From: Undibacterium sp. Jales W-56
Lineage (GTDB): Bacteria; Pseudomonadota; Gammaproteobacteria; Burkholderiales; Burkholderiaceae_D
Direction of reading: 5' to 3'
DNA: 64,000 nucleotides
NCBI RefSeq assembly: GCF_025548535.1
Contig: NZ_JAJLQW010000005.1
Location: 1-64,000, forward strand
The notes below the pieces were generated by a model. It was given only the letters and a program-made list of their open reading frames with translations. It was not told the DNA's origin and searched no databases. Shown piece after piece: positions 36,909 to 45,351 of the stretch; position 1 is the first letter of the stretch; each line of letters starts with the position of its first letter. Made by a program: the position numbers and the translations under genes.

Positions 36909-37823
36909 ATGGCTGCCAGCTTACCCAAACAAGTCAAAATCGTCGAAGTCGGCCCACGCGATGGCTTGCAGAATGAAAAAGAAAGCATTCCTGCCGACGT
37001 CAAGATCGAGCTGGTCAATCGCCTGACTGATGCCGGTTTCAGCAATATCGAAGCGGCGTCTTTCGTCTCGCCCAAATGGGTGCCGCAGATGGCAACCTCA
37101 GCCGAAGTCATGGCAGGCATCCGGCGCAAGCCCGGCGTACTCTATTCGGTGCTCACCCCGAACATGAAAGGCTTTGAAGCCGCGCTCGCCGCCGGTGCCG
37201 ATGAAGTCGTGATCTTCAGCTCTGCCTCCGAAGCCTTCGCGCAAAAGAACATCAATTGCTCGATTGCCGAATCGATAGAACGCTTCCGCGATGTCGCACT
37301 GGCCGCCAGGCAAAACCAGATCCGCCTGCGCGGCAGCATCAGCTGCGCTTTCGGTTGCCCGTACCAAGGCGAAGTCGATCCGGCCAGCGTCGCCGACGTG
37401 GTCAAGCGCCTACGCGATCTGGGTTGCGACGAAATCGATATCGCCGACACCATCGGCGTCGGCACCGCACGCCAGGTACAGCACGTGATGCAACTGGTCG
37501 CGCAGGACTTTCCGCTGAACAGTTTATCGGGCCATTTTCACGATACCTATGGTCAGGCGCTGGCGAATATTTATGCCAGTCTGGAAGTCGGTATCTCGAT
37601 TTTCCATTCGTCGGTGGCCGGTCTGGGCGGCTGTCCGTATGCGAAGGGCGCGACCGGTAATGTGGCGACGGAAGATGTGCTGTTTATGCTGCAGGGCCTG
37701 GGGATTGCTACCGGGATTGATTTAAACGCGGTGGTGGATGCCGGGCAGTTTATTTCCGGGCATCTGGGTAGGAAGGCCGTTAGTCGGGCTGGGAATGCTA
37801 TTGCGGCTACGAGGGCGGCGTAG
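36909..37823 (+). CDS. liuE: Hydroxymethylglutaryl-CoA lyase
   Basis: This enzyme cleaves HMG-CoA to acetyl-CoA and acetoacetate, the last step of the liu pathway. The 304-residue protein has the TIM-barrel HMGL motifs EVGPRDGLQNE, SFVSPKWVPQMA, GSISCAFGCPYQGEV, FHDTYGQALANIY and the catalytic-cysteine signature GLGGCPYAKGATGNVATED. GAGAGG lies 8 nt upstream of the ATG, inside the end of ghrA copy 2 just as in the truncated duplicate. It is the final gene of the cluster. Confidence 0.96.
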   Translation: MAASLPKQVKIVEVGPRDGLQNEKESIPADVKIELVNRLTDAGFSNIEAASFVSPKWVPQMATSAEVMAGIRRKPGVLYSVLTPNMKGFEAALAAGADEVVIFSSASEAFAQKNINCSIAESIERFRDVALAARQNQIRLRGSISCAFGCPYQGEVDPASVADVVKRLRDLGCDEIDIADTIGVGTARQVQHVMQLVAQDFPLNSLSGHFHDTYGQALANIYASLEVGISIFHSSVAGLGGCPYAKGATGNVATEDVLFMLQGLGIATGIDLNAVVDAGQFISGHLGRKAVSRAGNAIAATRAA

Positions 37824-37884
37824 TTAGTAACAACCTTATAGTTGAGTTAGCGATTTACTGAAGGACGTCGGGTTGACTGGCTGC

Positions 37885-38313
37885 TTAGTTCACATACAAT
37901 TTCACAAATCGCTTTCTCTTTTCAGAGTATCCATTTTTCTCATAAAATTCATGAGCCCGAATTCTGGCCTCGCTACTGGACAGCTCAATTTGAGTACAAC
38001 CTGCCGATTTAGCGTGAAATTCTGCATGTCGAAGTAGCATCGCCCCAATTCCTTTACTCCGAGCCGAATCACTTACTACGAAAGCTGAAATCACACCCCA
38101 CTTTCCAGACTCGTGAAAGGGGAAATTGATGTGCAAAGCAATCATACCAACGATAGTAGAACCTTCTTCTGCTACAAACATAATGCTGCTAGCGGTATCG
38201 GTTCGAGTCACAATACGAGTAGCAATTTCAGAAGAAACGCTAACATAACCAAGCTGGTTAAATAGACCCGTAAGTTTTTCTGCATCCTGAGACTGGGCGA
38301 TTCGTATATTCAT
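37885..38313 (-). CDS. GNAT-family N-acetyltransferase
   Basis: The 142-residue protein has the acetyl-CoA binding motif A region VSDSARSKGIGAMLLRHAE (R/Q-x-x-G-x-G/A variant RSKGIG) and the C-terminal SSSEARIRAHEFYEKNGYSEK typical of GNATs. The substrate is unknown. Base composition is AT-richer than the liu genes. It is convergent with liuE and has no partner gene. Confidence 0.88.
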   Translation of the reverse strand: MNIRIAQSQDAEKLTGLFNQLGYVSVSSEIATRIVTRTDTASSIMFVAEEGSTIVGMIALHINFPFHESGKWGVISAFVVSDSARSKGIGAMLLRHAEFHAKSAGCTQIELSSSEARIRAHEFYEKNGYSEKRKRFVKLYVN

Positions 38314-38638
38314 GGCGAGAGAGTGATTGACTGTTTAACAAATGGATTAGCTTCAATCCATAAATATTACCGCGTAAATCTTACCGAAGCTTACCTGTTT
38401 TTATAAAATTAACGGCCAAAGTACAACTAGCTCACACGGTGAATGTGTTCTAACTATGGTAGCGAGGTACGCCACCGATGTCCGCACCGATTAGGTGTCG
38501 ACGCTCGCCTTTTTGTAAGATTCTCGTTCGATATCCTGAATTTCGACGCAGAGCTGAACATGTGAATTAGCGTGCAATTTGCAGACCTGCTTCAGTATTA
38601 GGAGCAAGCTTTCCGAAAGCGCACGCTTAGCTTCAGTT

Positions 38639-38659
38639 GTAGGGTGCGCCGCGCGTACC
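38639..38659. repeat. Short copy of the GTAGGGTGCGC repeat
   Basis: GTAGGGTGCGCCGCGCGTACC matches the left end of the longer repeat at 23078-23131. Confidence 0.6.
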
Positions 38660-38726
38660 GTTTGGTCGTTGAATCGCTGATGTCGTCTGCTGAGATTGCC
38701 GGCCGGTGGTAGACCGGCGGCTACTC

Positions 38727-38752
38727 ACTTTTCTTGCTTCGCCAAGAAAAGT
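38727..38752. repeat. Perfect 10-bp hairpin ACTTTTCTTG/CAAGAAAAGT
   Basis: The arms at 38727-38736 and 38743-38752 are perfectly complementary, with loop CTTCGC. Sequence of this style (cttttcttgcttcgccaaga) is, from recall, a dispersed intergenic element in beta- and gamma-proteobacteria. Confidence 0.65.
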
Positions 38753-38800
38753 AAGCAAAAGAAGGCGACCGCACAGTCGCTGCCCTTCGGGTTCCCGCTT

Positions 38801-38881
38801 GTGCAGGTCAAAAAATGGGAAGTGTCCACAACTCGCTGCGCTCAGACATGGACACTTCTTTTTCCATTTTCTGCCCTGCAC
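38801..38881. repeat. Long imperfect inverted repeat
   Basis: The left arm GTGCAGGTCAAAAAATGG with GAAGTGTCCA pairs with a right arm TGGACACTTC ... CCATTTTCTGCCCTGCAC, with a few mismatches and one small insertion. The RNA would fold as a long stem with a loop of about 20 nt. Confidence 0.65.
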
Positions 38882-39063
38882 AAACGGCAGCACCACAGCG
38901 GGTTGCAGGTCAACTGCAAATTCAAAAGTAACTTCAACTTCAACTTCAAAAACACATCAACGGCGCAGCGTAATTCTTCGCTATGTAGTAACCGGCAATT
39001 ACCTACTGCTTTCAAAACGCGCCAACAATAATGTTCCGCAATTTCAAACAATGAGGAGACATC

Positions 39064-39645
39064 ATGGCTACGAAAAAATTGTTGATGCTGGTCGGGGATT
39101 TTGTTGAGGATTATGAGGTGATGGTGCCTTTTCAGGCTTTGCTGGCAGTCGGGCATCAGGTGCATGCGGTGTGTCCTGATAAGAAGGCGGGGGATTTTGT
39201 GGCTACCGCGATTCATGATTTTGAGGGGCAGCAGACTTATACTGAGAAGCCGGGGCATCGGTTTACCATCACGCATGATTTTGCGGCGGTCGATGCGGCT
39301 AGCTATGACGGGTTAGTGATTCCGGGTGGCCGGGCGCCGGAGTATTTGCGCTTGAATCCGCAGGTGATTGCCTTGGTGCAGCACTTCGCGCAACACAAGA
39401 AACCGATTGCGGCGGTGTGTCACGGTGCGCAGATTTTGGCGGCGGCCAAGGTGCTGGAGGGGGTGCGTTGTTCGGCGTATCCGGCTTGTCGTCCCGAGGT
39501 GGAGTTGGCGGGCGGGCATTATGCCGATATCGCGGTGACCGAGGCGGTAACGGACGGCAATTTTGTGACTGCACCGGCCTGGCCTGCGCATCCGGCGTGG
39601 TTGTCGCAGTATCTGGCTTTGCTCGGTACGCGAATCGCCTTGTAG
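39064..39645 (+). CDS. DJ-1/PfpI-family protein
   Basis: The 193-residue flavodoxin-like fold protein has the nucleophile-elbow cysteine at about residue 119 in [13 protein letters not shown], the [11 protein letters not shown] loop and an N-terminal [19 protein letters not shown] strand with the conserved Glu. Members act as proteases, deglycases or chaperones. The exact activity is unknown. GAGGAG lies upstream of the ATG. Confidence 0.88.
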   Translation: MATKKLLMLVGDFVEDYEVMVPFQALLAVGHQVHAVCPDKKAGDFVATAIHDFEGQQTYTEKPGHRFTITHDFAAVDAASYDGLVIPGGRAPEYLRLNPQVIALVQHFAQHKKPIAAVCHGAQILAAAKVLEGVRCSAYPACRPEVELAGGHYADIAVTEAVTDGNFVTAPAWPAHPAWLSQYLALLGTRIAL

Positions 39646-39661
39646 CATCTGGCATCGGGAC

Positions 39662-39706
39662 TATAATCGTTGGATACCCGATCATGATTGATCAGGTATC
39701 CAACGA
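39662..39706. promoter_or_regulatory. -10 box and large palindrome before the RHH gene
   Basis: TATAAT at 39662-39667 is followed by 12-bp perfect arms TCGTTGGATACC (39667-39678) and GGTATCCAACGA (39695-39706). Inner arms GATCA/TGATC extend the symmetry. The position just after the -10 box suits a repressor site. A half-site TATCCAACG recurs at 40082-40090 after the gene. Confidence 0.75.
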
Positions 39707-39724
39707 TGTTCTGAAGGAGTTTGT

Positions 39725-40078
39725 ATGTGCGAAATTTTCGTCAAGGCAGATCCCAATTTATATGCAGCCAAGGCGCGCTCGATCCGCCTGCATGGTGTGG
39801 TGACGTCGATCCGTTTGGAAAAATTATTTTGGCAGGTATTGAGCGAAATCGCCGAACGCGATGGGATGAATATCAATCAGCTGATTACCAAGCTTTACGA
39901 CGAACTGATCGCTTATCGTGGTGATAGCGGCGAGATCGATAATTTTGCCTCGTTCTTGCGGGTGTGCTGCCTGCGCTATGCCTCGCTGATGGCGGATGGC
40001 GAGATTTCGCCGGATAAGAATCTGCCTTTGTCGGGCTTGCGGACCAAGCTTGCCGCGATCAATGCGTATTTACTGTGA
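39725..40078 (+). CDS. Ribbon-helix-helix DNA-binding protein
   Basis: The 117-residue protein has the RHH_4-type core RSIRLHGVVTSIRLEKLFWQVLSEIAERDGMNINQLITKL: a beta-strand with basic residues followed by two helices. A C-terminal helical segment (ASFLRVCCLRYASLM) may dimerise it. The gene is preceded by a promoter and a palindrome, so autorepression is likely. AAGGAG lies 7 nt before the ATG. No toxin-like partner is next to it. Confidence 0.85.
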   Translation: MCEIFVKADPNLYAAKARSIRLHGVVTSIRLEKLFWQVLSEIAERDGMNINQLITKLYDELIAYRGDSGEIDNFASFLRVCCLRYASLMADGEISPDKNLPLSGLRTKLAAINAYLL

Positions 40079-40170
40079 CGTTATCCAACGTCAAAATTCA
40101 AAACAAGGCGCAGTAAAGTGCAAGGCTGAATAGATCGACGGATAGCAAATCCGCCGATTTCAGTTCACTC

Positions 40171-40344
40171 TCATTTTTGAACGCACTTCACTGTCTTTGG
40201 TTTCTGTTCGGTCAGTACCAGCGACATGATCGCCAGCGCAGGCAATAACACGGTTGACAGCAAGCTTGGCGCACCGACGATGGCTGAGGCGATGATGGCG
40301 CCGGCCCACAGCACGGAATTGATGATCAGGGATGGACGATTCAT
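40171..40344 (-). CDS. Small two-helix membrane protein
   Basis: The 57-residue peptide has two hydrophobic segments (INSVLWAGAIIASAIVGA and STVLLPALAIMSLVL) and a Lys-rich tail. The start at 40344 is chosen because TAGGAG lies 5 nt upstream; the longer reading frame upstream has no coding character. The function is unknown. Confidence 0.65.
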   Translation of the reverse strand: MNRPSLIINSVLWAGAIIASAIVGAPSLLSTVLLPALAIMSLVLTEQKPKTVKCVQK

Positions 40345-40677
40345 GTTAACTCCTATGGTGTTGAATAGCGGTAGCGAACAGGTCGGATGGAGGCCAACCT
40401 GATTTGATATTAGCAGAAGCAGGGAAAGTTGCTCAATAATCTGGCATCGATACATCAAGCCTGAAACAAAATCCCAAGGCACCTGGCCGCAACCGCAATC
40501 CCGGTGCGCCTTTCCGGCGCAATCGGCTGGAAACCCGCGTCAATAGTGCGGATTGGCGGAGGTGCTTGACAATTTTTTATTCGATTTCCAACCGAAAACA
40601 ATAAAACGCATAATCTTTCCCGATTGCAAAATACTGAGTTTATAATCAGGCATATTTTCCAAACAGAGATGAAAAAA

Positions 40678-41817
40678 ATGATGGAAGCCCATATGTCCTC
40701 GCAGATCCGTACCCTGTCGTATATCGAGAATGAAGACCATCCGGTATTCGGTACCCTGGTTGAGCAGATTTTGCATTTGCTGAATTCCCGGCTGAGTTTT
40801 AGCGATATTCTGATTCATCAAAATAGTCCGATCATGCTGCGCCAGCCCAAGGGTTTGGTGGCGGTCACGGATTCGCCGATTACCAAGGAAGAACTCGAAG
40901 AGTTTTTTGAAGTGATTGAGCCGAACTGGTCAGCGCGGATACAGGATCGCGCTTTTGACCGTTCGATCGACCTGAATACGGCAAGGATTCGGGCCAACTG
41001 TTTTACGTTTCAGGGCAAGAAGCGTCTCGGTTGCGTGATCCGCCGCTTCCCGCGCGAGCCGATGGCGTTGAGTCAACTGGGTTTGCGTCAGTGCGAACAG
41101 GATTTTGCCAAGCTGACCAGCGGCCTGATCTTGATCATTGGCGATACCTGCCAGGGTAAGTCGACCACGATTGCCTCGATGCTGGATCAGATCAACAAGA
41201 CGCGCTCCGGCCATATCATCACCATCGAAGATCCGGTCGAGACCCTGATCCCGCAACGCAAATGCATCATCACGCAACGCGAGGTCGGTTTTGACGGCGA
41301 CGTTGAGAGCTATTATCTCGGCGCGCTGGATGCCTTGCGCGAGCGTCCCGATGTGATCGTGATCGGCGAGATTCGCGATGCCCAGACCGCGCAAGAAGCG
41401 CTGGCGCTGGCGGAATCGGGACCGCTGGTACTGGCGTCTCTGCATGCCCGTTCGACCGAGCTGGGTCTGCAAAAAATGCTGCGCCTATTGGGGAATGGCG
41501 AGCCGCAAGCACAGGCGCTGGCGCAGGCTTTACGCGGCGTCTTGTGCCAGGCTTTATTGCCGTCTGTGGAAGGGGAGCGCTACTACCTGGCGACTGAATG
41601 CCTGACGTCCAGTCCAGCGGTGGCCAGGATGATAGAAACCGGCGGCATCTCAGGTTTGCGCGCCTTGATGGATGCCGACGCGGGCAAACAGCACCCCGGT
41701 TGCTTCTCGATGAACGCTGCTTTGAAGCAGCTATTGAGCGAGAAAAAAATCAGCCTGGAAGATGCGCGCAATGCGACTACGGATCGCATCGGCTTTCTCG
41801 ACACACTGAAAAAATAA
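40678..41817 (+). CDS. Orphan PilT/PilU-like secretion ATPase
   Basis: The 379-residue GspE-superfamily ATPase has an N-terminal PAS-like domain (LSFSDILIHQNSPIMLRQPKGLV). It also has a Walker A with unusual residues (GDTCQGKSTT), ITIEDPVETLI, the Walker B region RPDVIVIGEIRDAQT and the His box LASLHARST, ordered as in PilT. No other pilus gene is nearby, and the C-terminus lacks the PilT AIRNLI motif. ATG 40678 is preferred because AGAG lies upstream; ATG 40669 and 40693 are alternatives. It may be a specialised retraction ATPase, or control a different motor. Confidence 0.82.
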   Translation: MMEAHMSSQIRTLSYIENEDHPVFGTLVEQILHLLNSRLSFSDILIHQNSPIMLRQPKGLVAVTDSPITKEELEEFFEVIEPNWSARIQDRAFDRSIDLNTARIRANCFTFQGKKRLGCVIRRFPREPMALSQLGLRQCEQDFAKLTSGLILIIGDTCQGKSTTIASMLDQINKTRSGHIITIEDPVETLIPQRKCIITQREVGFDGDVESYYLGALDALRERPDVIVIGEIRDAQTAQEALALAESGPLVLASLHARSTELGLQKMLRLLGNGEPQAQALAQALRGVLCQALLPSVEGERYYLATECLTSSPAVARMIETGGISGLRALMDADAGKQHPGCFSMNAALKQLLSEKKISLEDARNATTDRIGFLDTLKK

Positions 41818-41896
41818 TTTTTGCTCAGAGGCGATTCGGTATCGATGGTGAGCGTGGACCGCAGCGCGCCACCGATATCGGGTCGCGTTTTTCGCT

Positions 41897-42187
41897 TCAG
41901 GCAACCACCGTGACACCCTTCCAGAAAGCCACGAAGCTGCTGATTTGTCGGGCTGCATCTTTCGGATGTTCATAAGTCCAGGCGGCATTCGGATTGACCT
42001 GATCGCCGACTACTACGTCGAAGTAATTTGCCACGCCTTTCCAGCCGCAGACCGTTTCTTTCCCGGTACGGCGCAAATACGTTTGCTGAACGCAATGTCG
42101 CGGAAAATAAATATTCCCTTCGACCACGACGGCCTCCGATTCCGAGGCTTCGGCGATGACTTGATTATTCCAGATGGCAGTTGGCAT
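41897..42187 (-). CDS. DUF427 domain protein
   Basis: The 96-residue protein has the DUF427 features [47 protein letters not shown] and [25 protein letters not shown]. No biochemical role is known. ATG 42187 is chosen because AAGGAA lies 6 nt upstream. It lies 17 bp after the egtB stop on the same strand, so it is probably the third gene of the egtD-egtB transcript. Confidence 0.87.
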   Translation of the reverse strand: MPTAIWNNQVIAEASESEAVVVEGNIYFPRHCVQQTYLRRTGKETVCGWKGVANYFDVVVGDQVNPNAAWTYEHPKDAARQISSFVAFWKGVTVVA

Positions 42188-42204
42188 ACGATTCCTTTCT
42201 ACGG

Positions 42205-43440
42205 TCAGCCGGTAGCGGCGGTGTGATGGAGAATGCTGCGGGCGAGACGGATGCCGGTTCTTTGCCATCTGGCCGTGGACGGGAAAAAATTCCGGTAGCT
42301 GACGCTGGAATGTGCTTTCGGCGTGAAGCACGACGAGCCGCGCAGCACATATTGATTTGCCATGAATTTACCGTTGTATTCGCCGATCGCCCCTGCCGCA
42401 GTTACGTAGCCGGGATACGGCGCATAACTGCTGCTGGTCCATTGCCAGCAACAATCAAAGAGTTGCGCTATCGCGCAATCTTGACCGTCCTTACGCGCCG
42501 CATATTCCCATTCCGCTTCGGTCGGCAACCGCGCGCCTGCCCAGCTCGCATAGGCCGCCGCTTCAAAATACGACAGGTGGCAAACCGCTTGCTGCGGATC
42601 GAGCTGGCGCAAGCCGTGCAGGCTGAACTCTTGCCAGCTTGATGCTGGGCGCCAATACAGCGGATGCAGTATCTGCTGCTGGCGTATCCAATCCCAGCCT
42701 TCGGCCAGCCAGTGAAGGGGATTCTGATAGCCGCCGTCCTCAATAAAAGCCAGATAGTCGGCATTGCTGACCAGTCTTGAGGCCAGCTGGAACGGCTCGA
42801 TAAATTGCCGGTGTCTGGGCATCTCATTGTCGAAGCAAAAGCCTTGCTCCGCATGTCCTATATAAAATAAATCTTCTGTAAATTGCAGCCATTGCAGCGG
42901 CGCTTCAGCACTGGCGTCGATGTCAGAAACAGGATGCGGCTCTGCACTCGTGAGCATCGCCGGATACATGGGGTTGCACGACAATAAATGTTTGAGATCG
43001 GTCAGCATCAGCTCCTGATGCTGTTGTTCGTGCTGGATCCCGAGTTCGACCAGGTCGGATAGATTTGCAGAAGGCGCTTTGTCTAACAAATGGTGCAGGC
43101 GCTGATCTATGGCATGCCGGTATGCCAGCACCTCATCGAGGCCGGGACGGGTCAGCAGGCCGCGCTGCGGGCGCGGATGCTTTTCGCCTATCCCATTGTA
43201 GTAAGAGTTAAACAGCAGGCGGAAGGCCGGATGGAAGGGCGCAAAATCCGGCTCGAATTCAGCCAGGATGAAGGTCTCGTAAAACCAGGTGGTATGCGCC
43301 AGATGCCATTTAACCGGACTGGCATCGGGCATCGATTGCGCTGCGGCGTCTTCGGCCGACAAGTACGCCGCGATGCTGAGCGAACGCTCCCGGACTTGTT
43401 GCAGCCTGCTCAGTTTATTCGGTAAGTTGGGTGAGGGCAT
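42205..43440 (-). CDS. egtB: Ergothioneine biosynthesis protein EgtB
   Basis: This non-haem iron sulfoxide synthase joins hercynine (trimethylhistidine) to a cysteine-containing thiol. The 411-residue protein has an N-terminal DinB-like domain with the iron ligands WHLAHTTW and HEQQHQE, and a C-terminal formylglycine-generating-enzyme fold ([38 protein letters not shown]). The start at 43440 (MPSPNLPNK) lies 16 bp after the egtD stop. An earlier ATG at 43473 overlaps egtD. Confidence 0.93.
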   Translation of the reverse strand: MPSPNLPNKLSRLQQVRERSLSIAAYLSAEDAAAQSMPDASPVKWHLAHTTWFYETFILAEFEPDFAPFHPAFRLLFNSYYNGIGEKHPRPQRGLLTRPGLDEVLAYRHAIDQRLHHLLDKAPSANLSDLVELGIQHEQQHQELMLTDLKHLLSCNPMYPAMLTSAEPHPVSDIDASAEAPLQWLQFTEDLFYIGHAEQGFCFDNEMPRHRQFIEPFQLASRLVSNADYLAFIEDGGYQNPLHWLAEGWDWIRQQQILHPLYWRPASSWQEFSLHGLRQLDPQQAVCHLSYFEAAAYASWAGARLPTEAEWEYAARKDGQDCAIAQLFDCCWQWTSSSYAPYPGYVTAAGAIGEYNGKFMANQYVLRGSSCFTPKAHSSVSYRNFFPSTARWQRTGIRLARSILHHTAATG

Positions 43441-43456
43441 AGCGATGTCAGCCAGA

Positions 43457-44422
43457 TCAAATAGCTTTAGCATAGACCACCGCAAACCAGCCGGCATCGT
43501 CGGTCCAGTGGCGGGATTGTCCAAAACCGGCGGCATTCAGCAAGGCCAGGAATGAGTCCAGGCTGTATTTGTAGCTGTTTTCGGTATGAATCCGCTCGCC
43601 GCGGATAAAGTGCCGGTGCTCGCCGGGCCAGCGTATCGTCATCTCGCTACGCGCCTCCAGATGCATTTCTATCCGCGATTTGTCGGCATTGAAGAAAGCG
43701 CGGTGCTGCCATTGGTGCACGTCAAAATCCGTTCCCAACTGCTGGTTAATATGCCGCAGTACGTTCAGGTTAAAGGCGGCTGTGACGCCCAGATCATCAT
43801 CGTAGGCGGCATTCAATACCGCATGCTCCTTGATCAGGTCAATTCCGATCAGGATGCCGCCGCCGTTTCCGCACAGAACGCGCAATTGCTTGAGAAACGC
43901 GAGCGCCATTTCAGGCTCAAAATTGCCGATCGACGAGCCGGGATAAAAGAACAGGCGACGTTCGTTGCGCACCTCGCTCGGCAAACTCCAGTCCTGCGAA
44001 AAATCGATACCGAGCGCCGTCATTTCTATGTGCGGAAAACGTTGTTGCAGGCGTCCGACCGCTTCACGTAAATGATCGACAGAAATATCGATGGGCACAT
44101 ACTGATCGGGATGCAATTGCGGAAACAGGCGCGCCGCTTTTGCGCAATTGCCGGCACCCAGATCGATCAGGGTGCCGCCGGGGCCTATCGCATGGGCGAT
44201 ATCGCTTAAGTATTCGGAAATAATACTGGCTTCGGTGCGGGTCGGATAATACTCGGGCAGCACGCAGATGGCCTCGAACAGGACCGAGCCAACCGCATCG
44301 TAAAAATATTTAGGCGAGGTCGTTGCCTTGTCCGCTAACAGTCCCGCGGCAAGTTCTTGCTGGATTGGCGATGGTGCGACGGCCGGTGTGCCGCAATTAT
44401 TTTCGTTATCAATGTCAGACAT
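43457..44422 (-). CDS. egtD: L-histidine N-alpha-methyltransferase EgtD
   Basis: EgtD trimethylates histidine to hercynine with SAM. The 321-residue protein has the family N-terminal YFYDAVGSVLFEAICVLPEYYPTRTE, the SAM motif LIDLGAGNCAKA, FFYPGSSIGNFEP and the C-terminal NSYKYSLDSFLALLNAAGF. AAGGTGG lies before the ATG. An 8-bp inverted repeat, ATCTGATC/GATCAGAT (44507-44529), lies upstream and could be an operator. EgtB follows. EgtA, EgtC and EgtE are not in the window. Confidence 0.95.
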   Translation of the reverse strand: MSDIDNENNCGTPAVAPSPIQQELAAGLLADKATTSPKYFYDAVGSVLFEAICVLPEYYPTRTEASIISEYLSDIAHAIGPGGTLIDLGAGNCAKAARLFPQLHPDQYVPIDISVDHLREAVGRLQQRFPHIEMTALGIDFSQDWSLPSEVRNERRLFFYPGSSIGNFEPEMALAFLKQLRVLCGNGGGILIGIDLIKEHAVLNAAYDDDLGVTAAFNLNVLRHINQQLGTDFDVHQWQHRAFFNADKSRIEMHLEARSEMTIRWPGEHRHFIRGERIHTENSYKYSLDSFLALLNAAGFGQSRHWTDDAGWFAVVYAKAI

Positions 44423-44659
44423 AAACCACCTTCTGTAAAAACTTCAGCCAGGACCAAAATTGGATGGGTGACAAGAACGTTCATCCGCCTGGATGGCGGG
44501 CAGTACATCTGATCTGACGGTGATCAGATTGATTCACGAACTTTATGATTGTTTGATAATAACTTGAATCAATGACCAGCGTTTGACATCGCCGCATCGA
44601 CGCTTTTCTGTTGCCATCCGACATGTTGCGGGGGATTGTTAACCATCGATGTAATATTT

Positions 44660-44687
44660 TTGCGCTTTGCTACAAATTTGCTATAAC
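44660..44687 (+). promoter_or_regulatory. Promoter of the DUF1269 gene
   Basis: TTGCGC (44660-44665) and TATAAC (44682-44687) are 16 bp apart. The predicted start at about 44693-44696 would place GAGGCTTTGCG at the 5' end of the RNA. Confidence 0.55.
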
Positions 44688-44694
44688 TAAATAA

Positions 44695-44821
44695 GAGGCT
44701 TTGCGCAATTTTTTGCTTCTGATCACCTTCTTGGCAAGCTTGATGAACACTATTTGCCAATAGCGGCGCTCGACGCAAAGCCTCCAGGAGACCTTTTTGC
44801 AAAAAAATGGAGGCTATTATG
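44695..44821 (+). promoter_or_regulatory. Candidate RNA switch in the DUF1269 leader
   Basis: Segment 1 GAGGCTTTGCG (44695-44705) pairs perfectly with CGCAAAGCCTC (44774-44784). The overlapping AGCCTCCA (44779-44786) instead pairs perfectly with TGGAGGCT (44808-44815), which contains the Shine-Dalgarno GGAGG of the ATG at 44819. The two folds exclude one another. One leaves the ribosome site open and the other masks it. Confidence 0.6.
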
Positions 44822-45331
44822 AAACGCCGACTGTATTTCTTGCTCCCCGATGTAGCTAGTGCCAGGGCGATGCTGGATGAGTTATTACTGGCGCGTATAG
44901 AAGAACGTTGTTTGCATTTTCACGCAAAAGAAGGCACCCTGCCGCGTGACATGCCGGAAGCGAATTTTTTCCAAAAAACCGACTTGATCCATGGGGCCGA
45001 GGTGGGCATGGTAATCGGCGCATTTTCCGGATTGCTGGCGGGTAGCTTGATCCTGATTTTCCCTCCTGAAGGCATAGAATTGCGCACGGTAGCCTTGCTC
45101 GTTGCGACCATTGGCGGCGCGATTTTTGGTTCTTGGGCATCGGGTATGGCTGCGGCAGCTATTCCGAATTCCCGGCTCAAACAGTTTAGCGATGACATTG
45201 AACGCGGCCAGGTTTTGCTGATGGTCGATGTACCTTATCATCGCATTGCCCAAGTCGAGGATATGATTGCCAAGCGTCATCCCGAAGTCCGTTTCGGCGG
45301 AGTAGAGCCGCATATACCTGCATTCCCTTGA
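44819..45331 (+). CDS. DUF1269 membrane protein
   Basis: The 170-residue protein resembles the DUF1269 family. It has a ferredoxin-like N-terminal fold (RRLYFLLPDVASARAMLDELLLARI), two hydrophobic helices (GMVIGAFSGLLAGSLILIF and TVALLVATIGGAIFGSWASGM) and a C-terminal IERGQVLLMVDVPYHRIAQVEDMIAKRHPE strand-helix. The function is unknown; the family occurs in stress-related contexts. The start 44819 follows GGAGG by 5 nt; an in-frame ATG at 44807 lies too near upstream. The ribosome site lies in a hairpin. Confidence 0.8.
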   Translation: MKRRLYFLLPDVASARAMLDELLLARIEERCLHFHAKEGTLPRDMPEANFFQKTDLIHGAEVGMVIGAFSGLLAGSLILIFPPEGIELRTVALLVATIGGAIFGSWASGMAAAAIPNSRLKQFSDDIERGQVLLMVDVPYHRIAQVEDMIAKRHPEVRFGGVEPHIPAFP

Positions 45332-45351
45332 TGCGGGATATCGGGTAGCCG

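Larger units (their letters stand above)
38314..39063. other. Gene-free 750-bp region rich in hairpin repeats
   Basis: No credible protein gene is seen. It holds a GTAGGGTGCGC repeat copy (38639-38659), a 10-bp hairpin (38727-38752) and a long imperfect inverted repeat (38801-38881). Short ORFs in it follow the repeat sequence and lack coding character. Confidence 0.7.

Noticed and set aside
38633-39107. Several 87-133-residue frames in the 38.6-39.1 kb region
   Set aside because: They are translations of hairpin repeats with no conserved protein character and no ribosome sites.
40540-40821. A 93-residue minus-strand frame overlapping the PilT-like gene start
   Set aside because: It overlaps a well-supported gene, has no ribosome site and no recognisable domain.
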